Part shown: positions 30,904 through 42,081 of the stretch, in pieces | Layout: the number at the start of each line of letters is the position of its first letter | Position numbering within the stretch: the first letter of the stretch is position 1 | Origin: Adiantum capillus-veneris | Taxonomy: Eukaryota; Streptophyta; Polypodiopsida; Polypodiales; Pteridaceae | Direction: 5' to 3' | Assembly (NCBI GenBank): GCA_014529385.2 | Contig: CM043950.1 | Location: 155,042,045 to 155,106,044, forward strand | Length of the DNA: 64,000 nt | Notes under the pieces: generated by a model | What the model was told of the DNA's origin: nothing | The model's input: the letters and a program-made list of their open reading frames with translations, nothing else | Database searches by the model: none | Made by a program: the position numbers and the translations under genes

Positions 30904-32630
30904 ATAGTAACTAACCACCCTCATTTAAAAAAAAAATTAAAGAGCAAGAGCAATTAGCAAACGAGTGTGCGCAATACTAGTCAAAATCATTGTCCCAAAC
31001 CTACACATGCCACATCAGGTACACTGAAACAGAAACCTATGTCATCAAACACCTAACCATCCTCTATTTGTGTTCACAAATATGGCTGATTCATAGAAAT
31101 ATTGTTTTTACTTGTCCCAAGTAATGCATTTATGTTAATCCTCATATTTCCTTTGAATGGGATTTGGTTGAAACACTCGCTTGTGACAGAAATGTTGAGG
31201 AGTTAGAGTGGCTGGTCTGCCTCTTGACTACGACGGATCCCTATTCTATCCAGGAAGTTTACCCAATTACCCAAGTTTACCCTTTTGCCCAGGTTGAGTA
31301 TGCATGCCTCGTGACATTCCTAATACTATTCTGCACGGAAGAGGAGGAGGACGATAACGGTGATTGGACATACAAGACACACGGCCTTACCGAAGAGGAT
31401 TACACCTACCTTGATGATGAGGATGGCGGTTTAGCCTTAGAGCTACTGGCCGAGCTCTCCAACCTTCACTTACTTTGATCCTCATCACTCAAGTGATGGA
31501 GGGTCGGTAGGGTTAGTACAATAAGAGTGTTTCTGTTTTAGAGTTTAGTGATTAGCAAAGTTCTTTTTTCCCACTAATGTGCCTCTGGAAGGTGGCTGTT
31601 TGGTGGTGACTATTGTGTAGTTTGTGGCTATATAAGGATGCCTTCGAAAGACAACGACAATGGATGTTTACATGTTACAATGGATGTTCTCCATTATATC
31701 AGGTGTACTACTTACTTTTATCTATGATTTCCACAGTTACATGTTTACATCTTGTCATTTGAGTTTCTAACAATGCATAAAATTTATGAAGTTGTGACAT
31801 TGCCAATTTAGATGCTATAATTTTTTCAAACTTCTAGTACCTTGTTCTTCTCTTTGAGTTTGTTCTATTAGTTGGCTTTAAGTAGATATCAGGACCTTAG
31901 GCTAAACTATGCCACTTAATTGGGCTGACTTTAATTCTTAAATAGTCTATTAATTGTAGTAACTTTAGTAATGTTTTAGTCTATGAGTATATAGTTCTCT
32001 CTATCTTATTCCACCTAAGTGTGACTTGTGTTGTGGAGGTCCATGTGCAGTGCTGGTATTTGAGACCTTGAGTCTCCTAGCTAGTTTATGCTCAAGCTGG
32101 TATTTGAGACCTCGAGTCTCCCAGTTGTTGGTATTTGAGACCTCAAGTCCCCCAGCTACTTGTAGCAACTATGACCAAAAAAAAAGAAAAAGATAAAAGA
32201 GAGAGCAAATAGCACAAACTTCGTTGTATTTTATGTTGATCACACTTAAGTGGTATAAGTGACAAGATCACTAATTTTTAGACCCCGACGAGCATTCCTA
32301 GGGTTAACTATTCTTTAGTCAACATTTTTTAATTAACGTTGGTCAATCTAGTACTTACTGTAGCCCTAGCTCTTGTGTATTTCTATTAGAGTCAACCTAA
32401 TAGACCTTAATTCAATTGCATTTTATTCAGGTTCTACGCTTGTTCTAGTTGGCAATGTTACAATTCATGAATTTCTTTTTGTATTTCCTAGAATATCATG
32501 TATGCATCTCACTTATTGCACGCCTACACATGCTGCCTTTGAGATTTCACAATGTTGTTTTTCTTTTGCTACAGGTACTCCTATCGTGGATCCTGATGCA
32601 CTGTTATATTTCGAGGACAGAATCTACATC
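30904..32630. other. T1 3' internal region; one unrecognised acidic ORF
   Basis: Mostly non-coding. The longest frame, 31164-31478 (104 codons), has YPITQVYPFAQVEYACLVTF, an acidic run (CTEEEEDDNGDW) and EEDYTYLDDEDGGLALEL; no family is recognised and start choice is arbitrary. Three imperfect repeats lie at 32055-32160. Confidence 0.5.
32055..32158 (+). repeat. Three imperfect copies of a GGTATTTGAGACCTYRAGTC unit
   Basis: Copies start at 32055, 32099 and 32130, each followed by a C/T-rich CCCAGYT-like tail. Spacing is irregular (44 and 31 bases). Confidence 0.85.
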
Positions 32631-32642
32631 AGGAAGGGGGCA
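32631..32642 (+). other. T1 polypurine tract
   Basis: AGGAAGGGGGCA immediately before the 3' LTR at 32643. Confidence 0.85.
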
Positions 32643-32894
32643 TGTTAACCATCGGTGTCCACTTCTAGTAGTCATGGGCCGGGCTTGTCGGTCCAATAGG
32701 AAAAGGGTAAGAGTGATCGTGGATGAGAGGCGCACTCTAACTTGAACATTCAAGGGTTAGTTGGCTAAGCATGGGCGCCCAAGTGTGAATGGGCGAGCTC
32801 ATATAAAAGTCACCGAAACCTAAAAATCACTCATTCTAGCATTTCTACATTTGAAGAGTGCTCTTGCTCCATCTCCATCTTCTTCTTCATCTCC

Positions 32895-32978
<84 letters not shown>

Positions 32979-33201
32979 ATTGTGACAACATGACGGTGGC
33001 GAGGCGGTTGAGCGTGGCACGGTGGTGGCTCCCTCTTCGCGGCAAGGAATTCTCCACAAAGGCGAGCATAGGGAGGTGGGTGTCACACCCTTGCTCTCTT
33101 GAGCTTGCTAGATTAATCTGGTTGTGTGCTTGCAGCCATTTGTGGCTCACACATAGTGTATGGAAAGTCCCTTGCTTTGACACGTGCGACATATGTGCAC
33201 A
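32643..33201 (+). repeat. T1 3' LTR (559 bp)
   Basis: TGTTAACCATCGG...TATGTGCACA, homologous to 10384-10918 end to end. It is longer mainly because the GA run (about 32925-32977) is expanded. TGAAG follows at 33202-33206. Confidence 0.95.
32895..32977 (+). repeat. (TG)n(GA)n microsatellite in T1 3' LTR
   Basis: TG repeats about 32895-32925, then GA repeats to 32977, without the interruption seen in the 5' LTR. Confidence 0.95.
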
Positions 33202-33209
33202 TGAAGGAT

Positions 33210-33783
33210 AAAAAAGTTCATCTAGTAAAGCACCAAATTTATTGACATCTCTATAGGTTGAGACCTAACATTATTCTTGCTTCTTTTAGAACCTCTTCTG
33301 TTAACTTGTTGGAAAGGTTGCTCTTGATCTTGGTTTTTGTTCTTCCCTTTGGTTTGCTGATTCTTTTTTCAAATTTTTTGGGAAACCTTTGATCAAATAC
33401 CCCTTGTTTAAAATAATCAATACCATTGGGTAGGTTTTTGTAAATGAACTTATGGCTGTGTAGAAGAGTACCTATAGATCCTTCATGAGAACTTTCTCTT
33501 TTAGGATATGCTCTTTATAGCTTTAATAAGGAGTTGAGGGTCTTATTTTAGATTGGTTCCATTAGTAGGATATTGTCCAATGGTTGTTACCTACAACTTT
33601 GATCCATGGATAGAATTCTAAGGAGATGTTTGAAAAGTCCACCCATGTAGGAACTATAATAGGTTTCTCTCCTCTAGGGTTGACCTTATGGCATCTGAAG
33701 AAGGAGATAGGAGTGTTTCTAATTAGCCACTCATCCCTATTTATGACTTGTAAAGAACTTTGAATGTTTAAAAAAAATAACAA
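33210..33783 (-). pseudogene. DUF4283/LINE-like remnant, target of T1
   Basis: On the minus strand from 33783: VINRDEWLIRNTPISFFRCH, then NPRGEKPIIVPTWVDFSNIS, LEFYPWIKVVGN. The pattern W-x-[IV]...F-x-R-x-H-x-x-x-x-x-x-G...V-P-x-W-V-x-[FL]-x-x-[IL]-x-L-E-[FY]-[YW] fits DUF4283, found in plant LINE-like and other retroelement proteins. Downstream frames are broken. T1 inserted at the left end of this region. Confidence 0.5.
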
Positions 33784-33899
33784 ATAATATTTGTTGGTGG
33801 GTAAATATTGAGTGTGAGAAGTAGAAAAAAATACAAACTTCTTATTCTGTGAGATGTCAAGACAATGGTAGGACTAAGATGACAACATGGATCCTAGAA

Positions 33900-33927
33900 T
33901 CTCTCTCTCTCTCTCTCTCTCTCTCTT
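33900..33927 (+). repeat. (CT)n microsatellite
   Basis: About 27 bases of uninterrupted CT. Confidence 0.95.
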
Positions 33928-34189
33928 TGAGGAAGGAGGATTGAAGTAGGAAGGAGAGGGTGCATGAAGGTGTGGGGGAATCCATGAGGGCTCCATGAAG
34001 AAGGGAGGATTCCATGCAGAAAGCATACAAAGTGCATGAAAATTGAGGGAAGTCAAGAATGAAGGTGAACATAGAGATGATGTCTTCTTGCAGTGCTGCC
34101 AAACTTATTGTTGGTCACTTGAGTACCACAAATAATGATTACAATATAGAAGGTTTCAAGTACTACAATAAAAAAGTGCCTTTATAAAT

Positions 34190-35930
34190 AGACTCAACAT
34201 CTTGTGGATGGAGGGTGCTTGCCAATGCATGTAGACATCTTGAGTCAAGGTGCAGGTTGTAACATGCTTAGCACTGTTATAAGCAAACTCCAAAATAGGA
34301 AGGTAATCTCCCCAAATGTATTGCTTCCTACTAACGTATGCTCATAGCATATCCTCTAGCACTTGATTAACTCGTTCACTCTGCCCATCTGTTTCTGGAT
34401 GATCTCTAGTACTAAGATTGAGTTGTGTTCCCAGGCACTTTAAAGACAACCCTCTAGAAGTGATTGTTAAACACATGATCACTTGAAATGTTGTTGGGCA
34501 ATCCATATAACTTGTACAAATTGTCAAAAAGTAGCTTGGATAACTTTGGAGTCTTAATAGTGGACTTGGTCGGAATAAACTTACAAAGTTTAGTCAACAT
34601 GACAAGTACCCATACCAATTCATGACCTCATATGGTGGTTGGTAGATCCACAATCAAATTCATAGATATATTCTCCCATTTTCCATTGAGAATATCCAAA
34701 GTATGCAAGAGACCTCTACCTTCAGGCACTATGCTTTATTAACTTGACATTTTTGGCAATGCAAGACATAGTCTTGAACATATCCATGTAAACCTGGCCA
34801 GTAAAATTATTGTCTTACATGTGCATAAGTTTTCTTTATGCTTGGGTGTATTGCTTTAGGACTCTCATGACATTCATAAAGAATTTGGCACCAAATATCT
34901 GCGTCCGTTGGTACATAAACTCTCCTCTTGTGGAGTAGCTACACATCATCTATGGAAAATTCTTCCATCTTTGTAGCTCATCACCCAAAAGAGGAGAACT
35001 GGGTGTGGAGAAAATGGACACACTACCAACATTGGAGTGAGAAGGATCCCTCTTTTTGACATGGTTGCACACCTTGGAGTATGCATCATCATGCTCACAT
35101 GTACCCTTCAAAGATTCTAAAAGCTCACTTCTAAGTTCCCTGGAGAGAGGAGAATTGATCTCAAGCATGCAACTAAGAGCATCAAATACCAAATTATATC
35201 ATCATTAATGATACCGGAGATTTGCATCATACTCTTGAAGAATCTTAACCCACCTGGCCTTTCAACCCATCAAGTATGTTTGCTGTGTAAACCACTTTAT
35301 ACTTTCATGGTCAGAAACTATTTCAAATCGAGCACCATATAAATAATGATGCCATGTTTTCAAAGCAGACACTATGGCATAGAGCTCATGTTCATATGAA
35401 AAATAATTATGTTGGGTGGAATCAAGTTTCTTGCTTTCAAAGGCAATGGGTCTATCTTCCTCGAGTAGTAACAACCCCAATAGCTCAATTACTGGCATAT
35501 GTTTCAAGCATGAAAGGTTTCATAGGATTGACAATAACTAAAATGGGTGTAGTAGCTAGAGTAACCTTAAGTGCATTGAAACCTTGTTTTTGAGCTTCTT
35601 TCTAATGAATTTTTTTAACCCTTGGATTTCAATTGGTTTGTCATAGGTGCAACAATTTGGGCATTATTTTTTAATGAATCTTCGATAAAAACCTGCAAAG
35701 CTCAAGAAAATTTGGAAGCCTTCTATTTTTTTTTGGAGAAGGCTAATTATGGATGGAATTCACTTTGGATTGATCCATATGTAGTTTGGAAATAATGATT
35801 ACATGCCCCAAATAGTGAATACCTTCTTTCAAAAAATCACCCTTGGTTTCCTTCGCATATAATTTGTGTTGTGAAAGCAAATCAAATACTTAGTTGTCCT
35901 AGAAGGCAATGTATGCATGCATGTCTTCAT
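34190..35930 (-). pseudogene. Gypsy pol remnant: RT thumb, RNase H, integrase (minus strand)
   Basis: Read leftward there is an RT thumb-like scrap (KEGIHYLGHVIIISKLHMDQ near 35840-35760). RNase H follows at 35507-35262 (DRPIAFESKKLDSTQHNYF, SYEHELYAIVSALKTWHHYL, VSDHESIKWF), then its tail (34950-35192). The integrase zinc finger is near 34860-34750 (CHESPKAIHPS, FYWPGLHGYVQDYVLHCQKC) and the core end near 34430-34320 (RDHPETDGQSERVNQVLED). Stops and shifts occur throughout. Only one RNase H is present before integrase, so this looks like a different gypsy lineage from G1-G3. Confidence 0.85.
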
Positions 35931-38395
35931 GAAGGTTTAGATCTAAGATTCTTCTTGGAAATTACCTTCTCCTATTCAATATGAAATAAATTATTATAAT
36001 ATATTTTCTTGTAGGTGGAAAATATTTCATTATGTGTATTTTGAACCTAATTGCTTAACCTTCAAACCAAATCTCATTTGTTGCACCACTTAAAAATAGT
36101 CAATGATAATCATGTTAACTAACTTTATCACTTTGAGTGTAGCTTGAATAAGAAGTGGACTTTGGATTCATCCATAAGTCAAGGGGACCTAGCTTGGACA
36201 AGTGGTGGGCTTTGCATTCCTCCATAGGTCAAGGGAGGTTAGCTTGGATGAGTGCACCATGAAACCAACACTCCTATGATGCAACCAAGCACACGCTACA
36301 TGTTTTACATATGCTTCATGCCTCAAATGAGGAAGTCCTAGATTAGAAATGGACCTTGCTTGAATGTCATAGAAAAGCGGGTTGTAATACTCAATGGGTC
36401 CTGACTTGGACAAGTGGTGGACTTTGAATAAAAATTTTAATTACTCACTTTGAGCTTGTCTTGGACAGTGGGCCTTGAAACCAAGCTCTTCACATTGAGA
36501 TAAATCATAGGTATGACAATAGAGCATACAGAATGATAATGGATACAATGTACTAGTTTCTTAATGGTCTTGATGTCCAATTTTGTTCTCAATGTGTAAT
36601 CTACGTGCATAAAGTGGAATGAGACCTTAAGCAAATTGACATCTTTGACAAAAATCCCATTACCTTATACATGATATGTTGAAAGTTGTCCAACCTGGGA
36701 ATTGGGATTTTCCCACTTTACCTAAAATAGTATTGATGATTTAAAACTCCCAGAAAAAATCAAAGTGGAGAATGGGTCAATCAAAACTCAAAGAAAATCA
36801 TGGAAAGCCAAACAGATTAAAATGAAAGCGAAGAGCCTGCAAGAGAAAACTGCTTTGGAAACTGAACTGAACCAAACCAAAGAAAGGCTTAAACATGAGT
36901 AAGAAAGTAAGAAAAATGCAAAGGGAGTGGAAGAGTTAAGGACTGACTCAAGTGGTTTAGTCTTGGTGGAGAAAGTGAACAAGCACTTAGACGCAATATT
37001 GCAAGCACATGATGCAAGACTCAATAACAACCATACTCTGGGGCAAAGACTGTTGACCTACCCGTATCCAAAAGATGAAACTAGGAGAAGAGAGGTCTAC
37101 AAGAGACTTATCAAAGCTTCTCAAGCCATACTGTAGTCTGAAGTTCCAAAAACTTTGGAACCGATAATACAGGAGTTGGGAAAAGAAAACAAAATAAAAC
37201 AAGGGGAAACCAACACATGTGAAGAAAACAAAATTTGGGGATCTGTGACTGATGCAGAAAAGACCACTTACTCAAGGATTGTGCTCAAAATTCATATAAT
37301 AAAATAAAACCTGTGTGAACAAACAAGGAGGAGTGGGCTATGACCATCTTTACTTACTGTAAAAGGGAGTTATCACCAAGGTGAATACCAAGGGTCATAG
37401 TTACATGGACGTCAATCAAACTCCGATAGAAGACTTTGTTGTAACTATGAACGACATAATGCAATTACTTGCTTGGTTAGTGAAGGATGCCCAAGTTTGG
37501 ATGTAGAAAGATTCAAAATGCGGGAGTCTTAAGAAGGAGGATTGCATCCTATAGAGTGTAGTAGAAGACAAACACTACATGAAGGAACCATTTCCAGAGG
37601 AGTTATTTGAACCTTTTGGATGGGATCAAATATTGGCAACTCTTGATGTTTGCGTAAATGAGATAACCAACACCACATTTTGCGACAAAGATGGCTATGA
37701 TATAAAACCCTTTCTAATGGTTTTGGTGCTCCAAGAAACTGAAAACCTTTCAGAATCTACTGGATTAGAACTTGTAAGCGATTGTAAATGAATAGTGGAC
37801 GAGGTTTCTATATGTGACCTTTCACATGATGATGAAGACTAATACCACAATTTGAGGAGCGAAGAATTGGAAAACATGCAGAAGATCAAGTTACGGAGGG
37901 AGGATGAGCCAATTTTCTACGAGTTTCCTAACCAAAAAGCACAGAGATAAGAGAGAGATCAGAGAAAATGAATGAAGAAACAACAAAACAAAATTGAGCA
38001 AAAAATGCCAAAGATGATGACCAAAACACAATATATTAAGCTTGTGGAAGAATATGATTTGTCCGAGTCAAAATAACACAAAAAACATTGAAATCGACAA
38101 GTTTTTGGGCAAAGTAAAAAAATAGAGCAAGAAACAAACAAAAAACAAAACCGAAAAGTCACCGAAAATGTCCAAAACGGAACGCAAGAGTGAATAACAT
38201 GAATTAAAACGAACATTGAAGGAGGTTTGGACTACAAAATTGGGAACTGAGGGGGACTCTAACTTGGAAAAATTTGATGCACCCTCTCATTACAAGAAAT
38301 ATAGAATTCAGGATCGATGAATTGTGGTAGAACAACCAATGAAAGAGCCGAAAGAACCGAGAACCTGACGAGTCATGCATTCAGGGAATATCTAA
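35931..38395. other. No clear gene; possible decayed retroelement protein on plus strand
   Basis: Short plus-strand frames at 36927-37136 (KVNKHLDAILQAHDARLNNN, then KDETRRREVYKRLIKASQAI, helical) and 37579-37791 (FGWDQILATLDVCVNEITNT) match nothing I know. They resemble coiled-coil or gag-like decay upstream of the RT scrap at 38400. Imperfect repeats with AGCTTGGA-AAGTGGTGGGCTTTG lie near 36141, 36188, 36238 and 36399. Confidence 0.4.
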
Positions 38396-38855
38396 GACAA
38401 TTCTTATATGGATGACTTGGGTGTGCATTCTCTTCATAGAAGTGAGCATGTCAATCACTTAAAGAAAGCCTTTGGAAAATGCAGAAGATATCGTATATGT
38501 CTAAACCCTGAAAAGTGTGTTTTCATGGTAAGATAAGGCAAGCTTCTAGGACATATTGTGTCCAAAAATGGTATTTCTACGGATCTTGAAAAGATACAAG
38601 TGATTGTTGCCCTTCCACGACCAACAAAAGTTAGAGAGGTACAAGCCTTCATGGGCCATTGTGGGTATTATTGCAGATTCATTAGCATGTACGCAATCAT
38701 TGCAAAACCTCTCTATGCACTCATCACTAAGTTTAAGTGGAATGGGGAGCATGAGAAAGCTTTTTAACAATTGAAGCAAAGACTTATTTTTGTTCCAATC
38801 TTAAAAGCTCCTGACTGGAACAAAATATTTCTTGTCCATGTACCCTAAAGGTAGG
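38396..38855 (+). pseudogene. Gypsy reverse transcriptase fragment (plus strand)
   Basis: Contains the end of the RT palm and the thumb: YMDDLGVHSLHRSEHVNHLK, FGKCRRYRICLNPEKCVFMV, a stop, then LLGHIVSKNGISTDLEKIQV and VQAFMGHCGYYCRFISMYAI. KPLYALITKFKWNGEHEKAF follows and a TAA, with QLKQRLIFVPILKAPDW after it. This is typical of gypsy RT thumb through the start of RNase H. No other pol part adjoins on the right. Confidence 0.85.
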
Positions 38856-39596
38856 ATCTATTTGGAGACACTCTTGTAGGTGGTCTTCAAAATCTCCTTA
38901 GCTGGCAATGCTGTTGATTTTGTGTAGCCTTCCTTGGGGTAGAGCTTGCCATACGATATCCCTTTGATAAAAAGCTTCTATATCACCCCTAGCCAAGACC
39001 AAGTTCTTATTCCATAGGCACCTCACCCTCCACGCCCCACAAACCATCCGGTAGCTAAACAACCCATGATGTTCTATATAGGTGTTAGGGGCTCACAATC
39101 CTAACAGGTATTCAGTACAAGAAACATGTAGTATAAAGAAAAACGAGTACAGGAGGTTGCTCATGTAGCCATAGAACTGCAAAGTATATGAATAAGAAAC
39201 ACCATGATTAAGATAAGAAAGTATTGCTTCATTGTGTATTCATCATCACCATCAAACTATAGGGCAAAACAAAAGTACGACTATAGGGAAATTGCAAACT
39301 GCTCGTTGGTTACACCCAAAAACTGCCACATGCCATAAGACATTTTGGGTATTTCAAACTACCTAAACAAAGGCACTTGTGTAAGCATGCCCCTAAGGTT
39401 TTAAAGCTAAGACCTTAGTTAAATTCCAAAGTCATCATTCTGCTTCTACATAAGCAAGTTCTCCTCCTTTACTTATTCTTATGCAAAGATCTGATATGGT
39501 TTACTGACCACATCATACATTCTGACTTTGATTTTCTCCCACACACCTTTATATAGTCTCTCATTTCAGTCTTCATCTTTTCCACATCACTTAAAG
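38856..39596. other. No gene seen
   Basis: No frame of interest and no repeat recognised. It separates a plus-strand RT scrap from a minus-strand element. Confidence 0.5.
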
Positions 39597-41073
39597 CTAC
39601 CATCCCTCTACATCTAGCTCCTCCTCTGACATTTCCCTAATCTTTTCTTCCACTTTTTTGCATGCAGTAACCCTCTTCAACAAAGCTCTGTTGTTGCCTT
39701 CCAAAGTGGCATTCAAGGTACTCATTTCAGTCAAATGTCCCTGCAAGACACTAAACCACACATCTCTCCATTCATCAATTTTGGATGAACTCTTCTGTTT
39801 GTATCCTACCAACTTCTTATATGAAGCTAACCTCTGCATCAACTCATGGGTTTCAGTTAATTCCTGAACTTTCCTCTTCAAAATTGCTTCTTCATTTTGA
39901 ACTTTCTTTTCCTTCAGTGCTTCCTCCTTGAACTGCTCCAATTCAGTGTGCAGTCTCTTATTCTCCCTCTTCACTAAAGTAAAATTCATTGTTTTTTGTT
40001 CCACATATTATTTCACTACTCCAATTGCATTCTGAACCTCACTGAAAGATACATTTGAAAAGCTTGCTTTGGGTATATTTGGATTTTCAGCTACAGATTC
40101 CCCAACTGTTATGACGGGTGTCTCTCTTGCAGGCTTTCCTTTTAGCTTTCTAAGTTTAAACCTTGTCTTTACTGACATAGGTACTGCTACCTTTTCACTT
40201 GTTTCCATCCCAACTTCAAGAAACAAGTCCCCAAATTCTTTGTCTAAGTTCACCTTTACTGCTTCCAGAGACTCCTTTGCTGAATATCCTACAGAGAACA
40301 AATTTTGCACATCCTTGTCATATGAAAACTTTTTTGTTCCTGATGCAAATTTTGTCTTTTTTCCTTCCTTAATGCATATCCCAAGTCTTCAATCAGCTGT
40401 CCTGTCCCTGGAAAAATTTTCCCCTGCAAAATACTCTAGTTGTTCACATATGGAAAAACTGCTGCCAAATATGGCCCAACTTTTGTAGTTTTATCCTTTC
40501 TCTTCTGCTTGGTATAGATTTCAAACTTGATCCTGTCAAACAGGATGTTTGCCCATCCAATTTTCCTGCCAGTCTCAGCTGCTAACAATATGCCATAATT
40601 TTCCCTTCTTATATACTCTGACTTCACCAATATAAATATTCTTTCAAGAAACCATTTCACCTGCTGTAGTCTCACTTGGTTCTTCATTCCTGATAAGTTG
40701 ATAGTAATGCCTCCCACCTTGAGACAGTCCAAAAGCATTTGTCATGTCTTTTTTAGTTGCTTTGTTGCATCTACAGTAGGTATATCAAACACCTTTGCAA
40801 TCAGTCCTTTAGTCAAATAATCTTTTGCAAAGATATGTCTATCATTTGCCTGTATATGCTTTAATTCTGCCTCCAACTCATCCAGGGTAACCTTGCAAAG
40901 TTCAGTAACCCTATTTTCTTCAACCATGGAGTATTCTCTTCATTTGCCACTAAATCATACCTGAAGTCCAAGAAAGTGTACTCTGGGACTACTTCCTCTT
41001 TTGAAGGTGGTAAAGCCTTGATGGGTGTAAGCGTCTCTGGCTCATCCTCCTCTTTGGACTCATCCACCACCAT
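39597..41073 (-). pseudogene. Retroelement accessory protein after integrase: globular part plus coiled coil (broken)
   Basis: Minus-strand frames follow each other: 41073-40861 (EEVVPEYTFLDFRYDLVANE), 40927-40742 (VTLDELEAELKHIQANDRHI), 40738-40436 (LQQVKWFLERIFILVKSEYI, RRENYGILLAAETGRKIGWA), 40310-40008 and 40004-39597. The last is a strong coiled coil (KRENKRLHTELEQFKEEALK, VEEKIREMSEEELDVEGW). Order, strand and position after the integrase scrap at 41345-41095 suggest an extra 3' ORF of a gypsy element. The segment LERIFILVKSEYIRRENYGI...GWANILFDRI resembles one in the protein at 45880-48870. Function unknown. Confidence 0.55.
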
Positions 41074-41094
41074 CCTTTGGTCATAATATTTTTA

Positions 41095-41345
41095 TAAAAG
41101 AAATTTGCCACACTCCTTGCTGTGTTATCTCTCAAAGCCACAACTTCTACCCATTTCGTGCACTAATTAGTTGCAACCAAGATGTACCTGTTCTGTGTAA
41201 ACCTTGCAGGTGTCTTGATGGGACCAACAAAATCTAATCCCCACTTTGGAAATGGCTCCAAAGGTTGCAAGGGCATCCTGTCTACATTCAATGGTTTGCC
41301 CTCTCTTTGACACAACAAACAGTGCTTACTAAATTCCTGAGCATC
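41095..41345 (-). pseudogene. Gypsy integrase core fragment (minus strand)
   Basis: CLLCQREGKPLNVDRMPLQP, then FPKWGLDFVGPIKTPARFTQ with the first catalytic Asp, NRYILVATN, a TAG, and CTKWVEVVALRDNTARSVAN FFY. The sequence stops before the second catalytic Asp and joins the accessory ORF region directly, so an internal deletion removed the rest of integrase. Confidence 0.85.
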
Positions 41346-42081
41346 GAAGATTTGTCAAAAGTAACAAAGTATTTCCATTTTTATGTCTTTGAAAGTCTTA
41401 CAAAGAGCATGTTGACTATTTAAACATCTAGTTTCTTTTTAAACAAAAGATAGACAAATTTTAATGTATTTTGGTTATAAGCACCTCAGTAGAGCAGTCT
41501 ACTTGATTGGTTGATGTAGAGGACATGATGTTTAATGGTTGGCTAACACGTGCCCCTTGATATTGATTATCGGTATATATGGTCTATCACTACATAGGTG
41601 ATGAGTTGAGTGTCTCATGGATTATGTTGTGCTATGTATCTATGGATGTGTGTATCTAGAAAAAGAAACAGAATGTTTTAGCTAAGTTCCTTCATCTCTT
41701 ATGCTTTATTTTTATGTGTGTGTGTGTGTGTGTGTGTAATTGGAGCTGATCTCTTCAGATAGCTGATTCTAGTGTTCAGTTAATGAGATCAATGGAATAT
41801 AGACACTGAGCTAATTACTGAACTGAAATACTCTACTGGAACTAGGAACAGATTGAATGACTGGAAAAGTGTTTCAGATTCAGATTCAGAGTTTACGTAT
41901 ACAGGGTATTACAAACTGAAGCTTAATGGACCACTGTATTAATGACTGCAGAGTAGATTTACAAGTGAAGAGATTGTCACTCAAGACAGCTTCGAGGACT
42001 AGAACCAAGAGACTAGAAGTAAGAAGTCAAAGAGTGAAAATAGCCCAAAGTACAATCATCCCGATTACAATGTAATGGGTC
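41346..42081. other. No gene; contains a (TG)n microsatellite at 41717-41738
   Basis: Looks like LTR or leader sequence: promoter-poor, short direct motifs, and a TG run of about 22 bases. Nothing could be paired with another copy in the window. Confidence 0.4.

Larger units (their letters stand above)
10379..33206 (+). mobile_element. T1: nested LTR retrotransposon with intact TGAAG target duplication
   Basis: TGAAG at 10379-10383 and 33202-33206 flanks two related LTRs (10384-10918 and 32643-33201). A tRNA-Asp-like primer site follows the first and a polypurine tract precedes the second. Inside are gag, four zinc-knuckle-like motifs, an aspartic protease, a second protease-like segment and an unknown basic protein. 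No RT, RNase H or integrase belongs to this layer. Removing C2 (13392-18542 plus one GTGCT) and G1 leaves an element of roughly 10 kb. By eye the LTRs differ at about one base in ten outside the microsatellite, far more than the LTRs of the nested C2, as expected for the older outer layer. The primer site resembles that of Athila elements, but without pol the lineage is uncertain. Confidence 0.92.
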
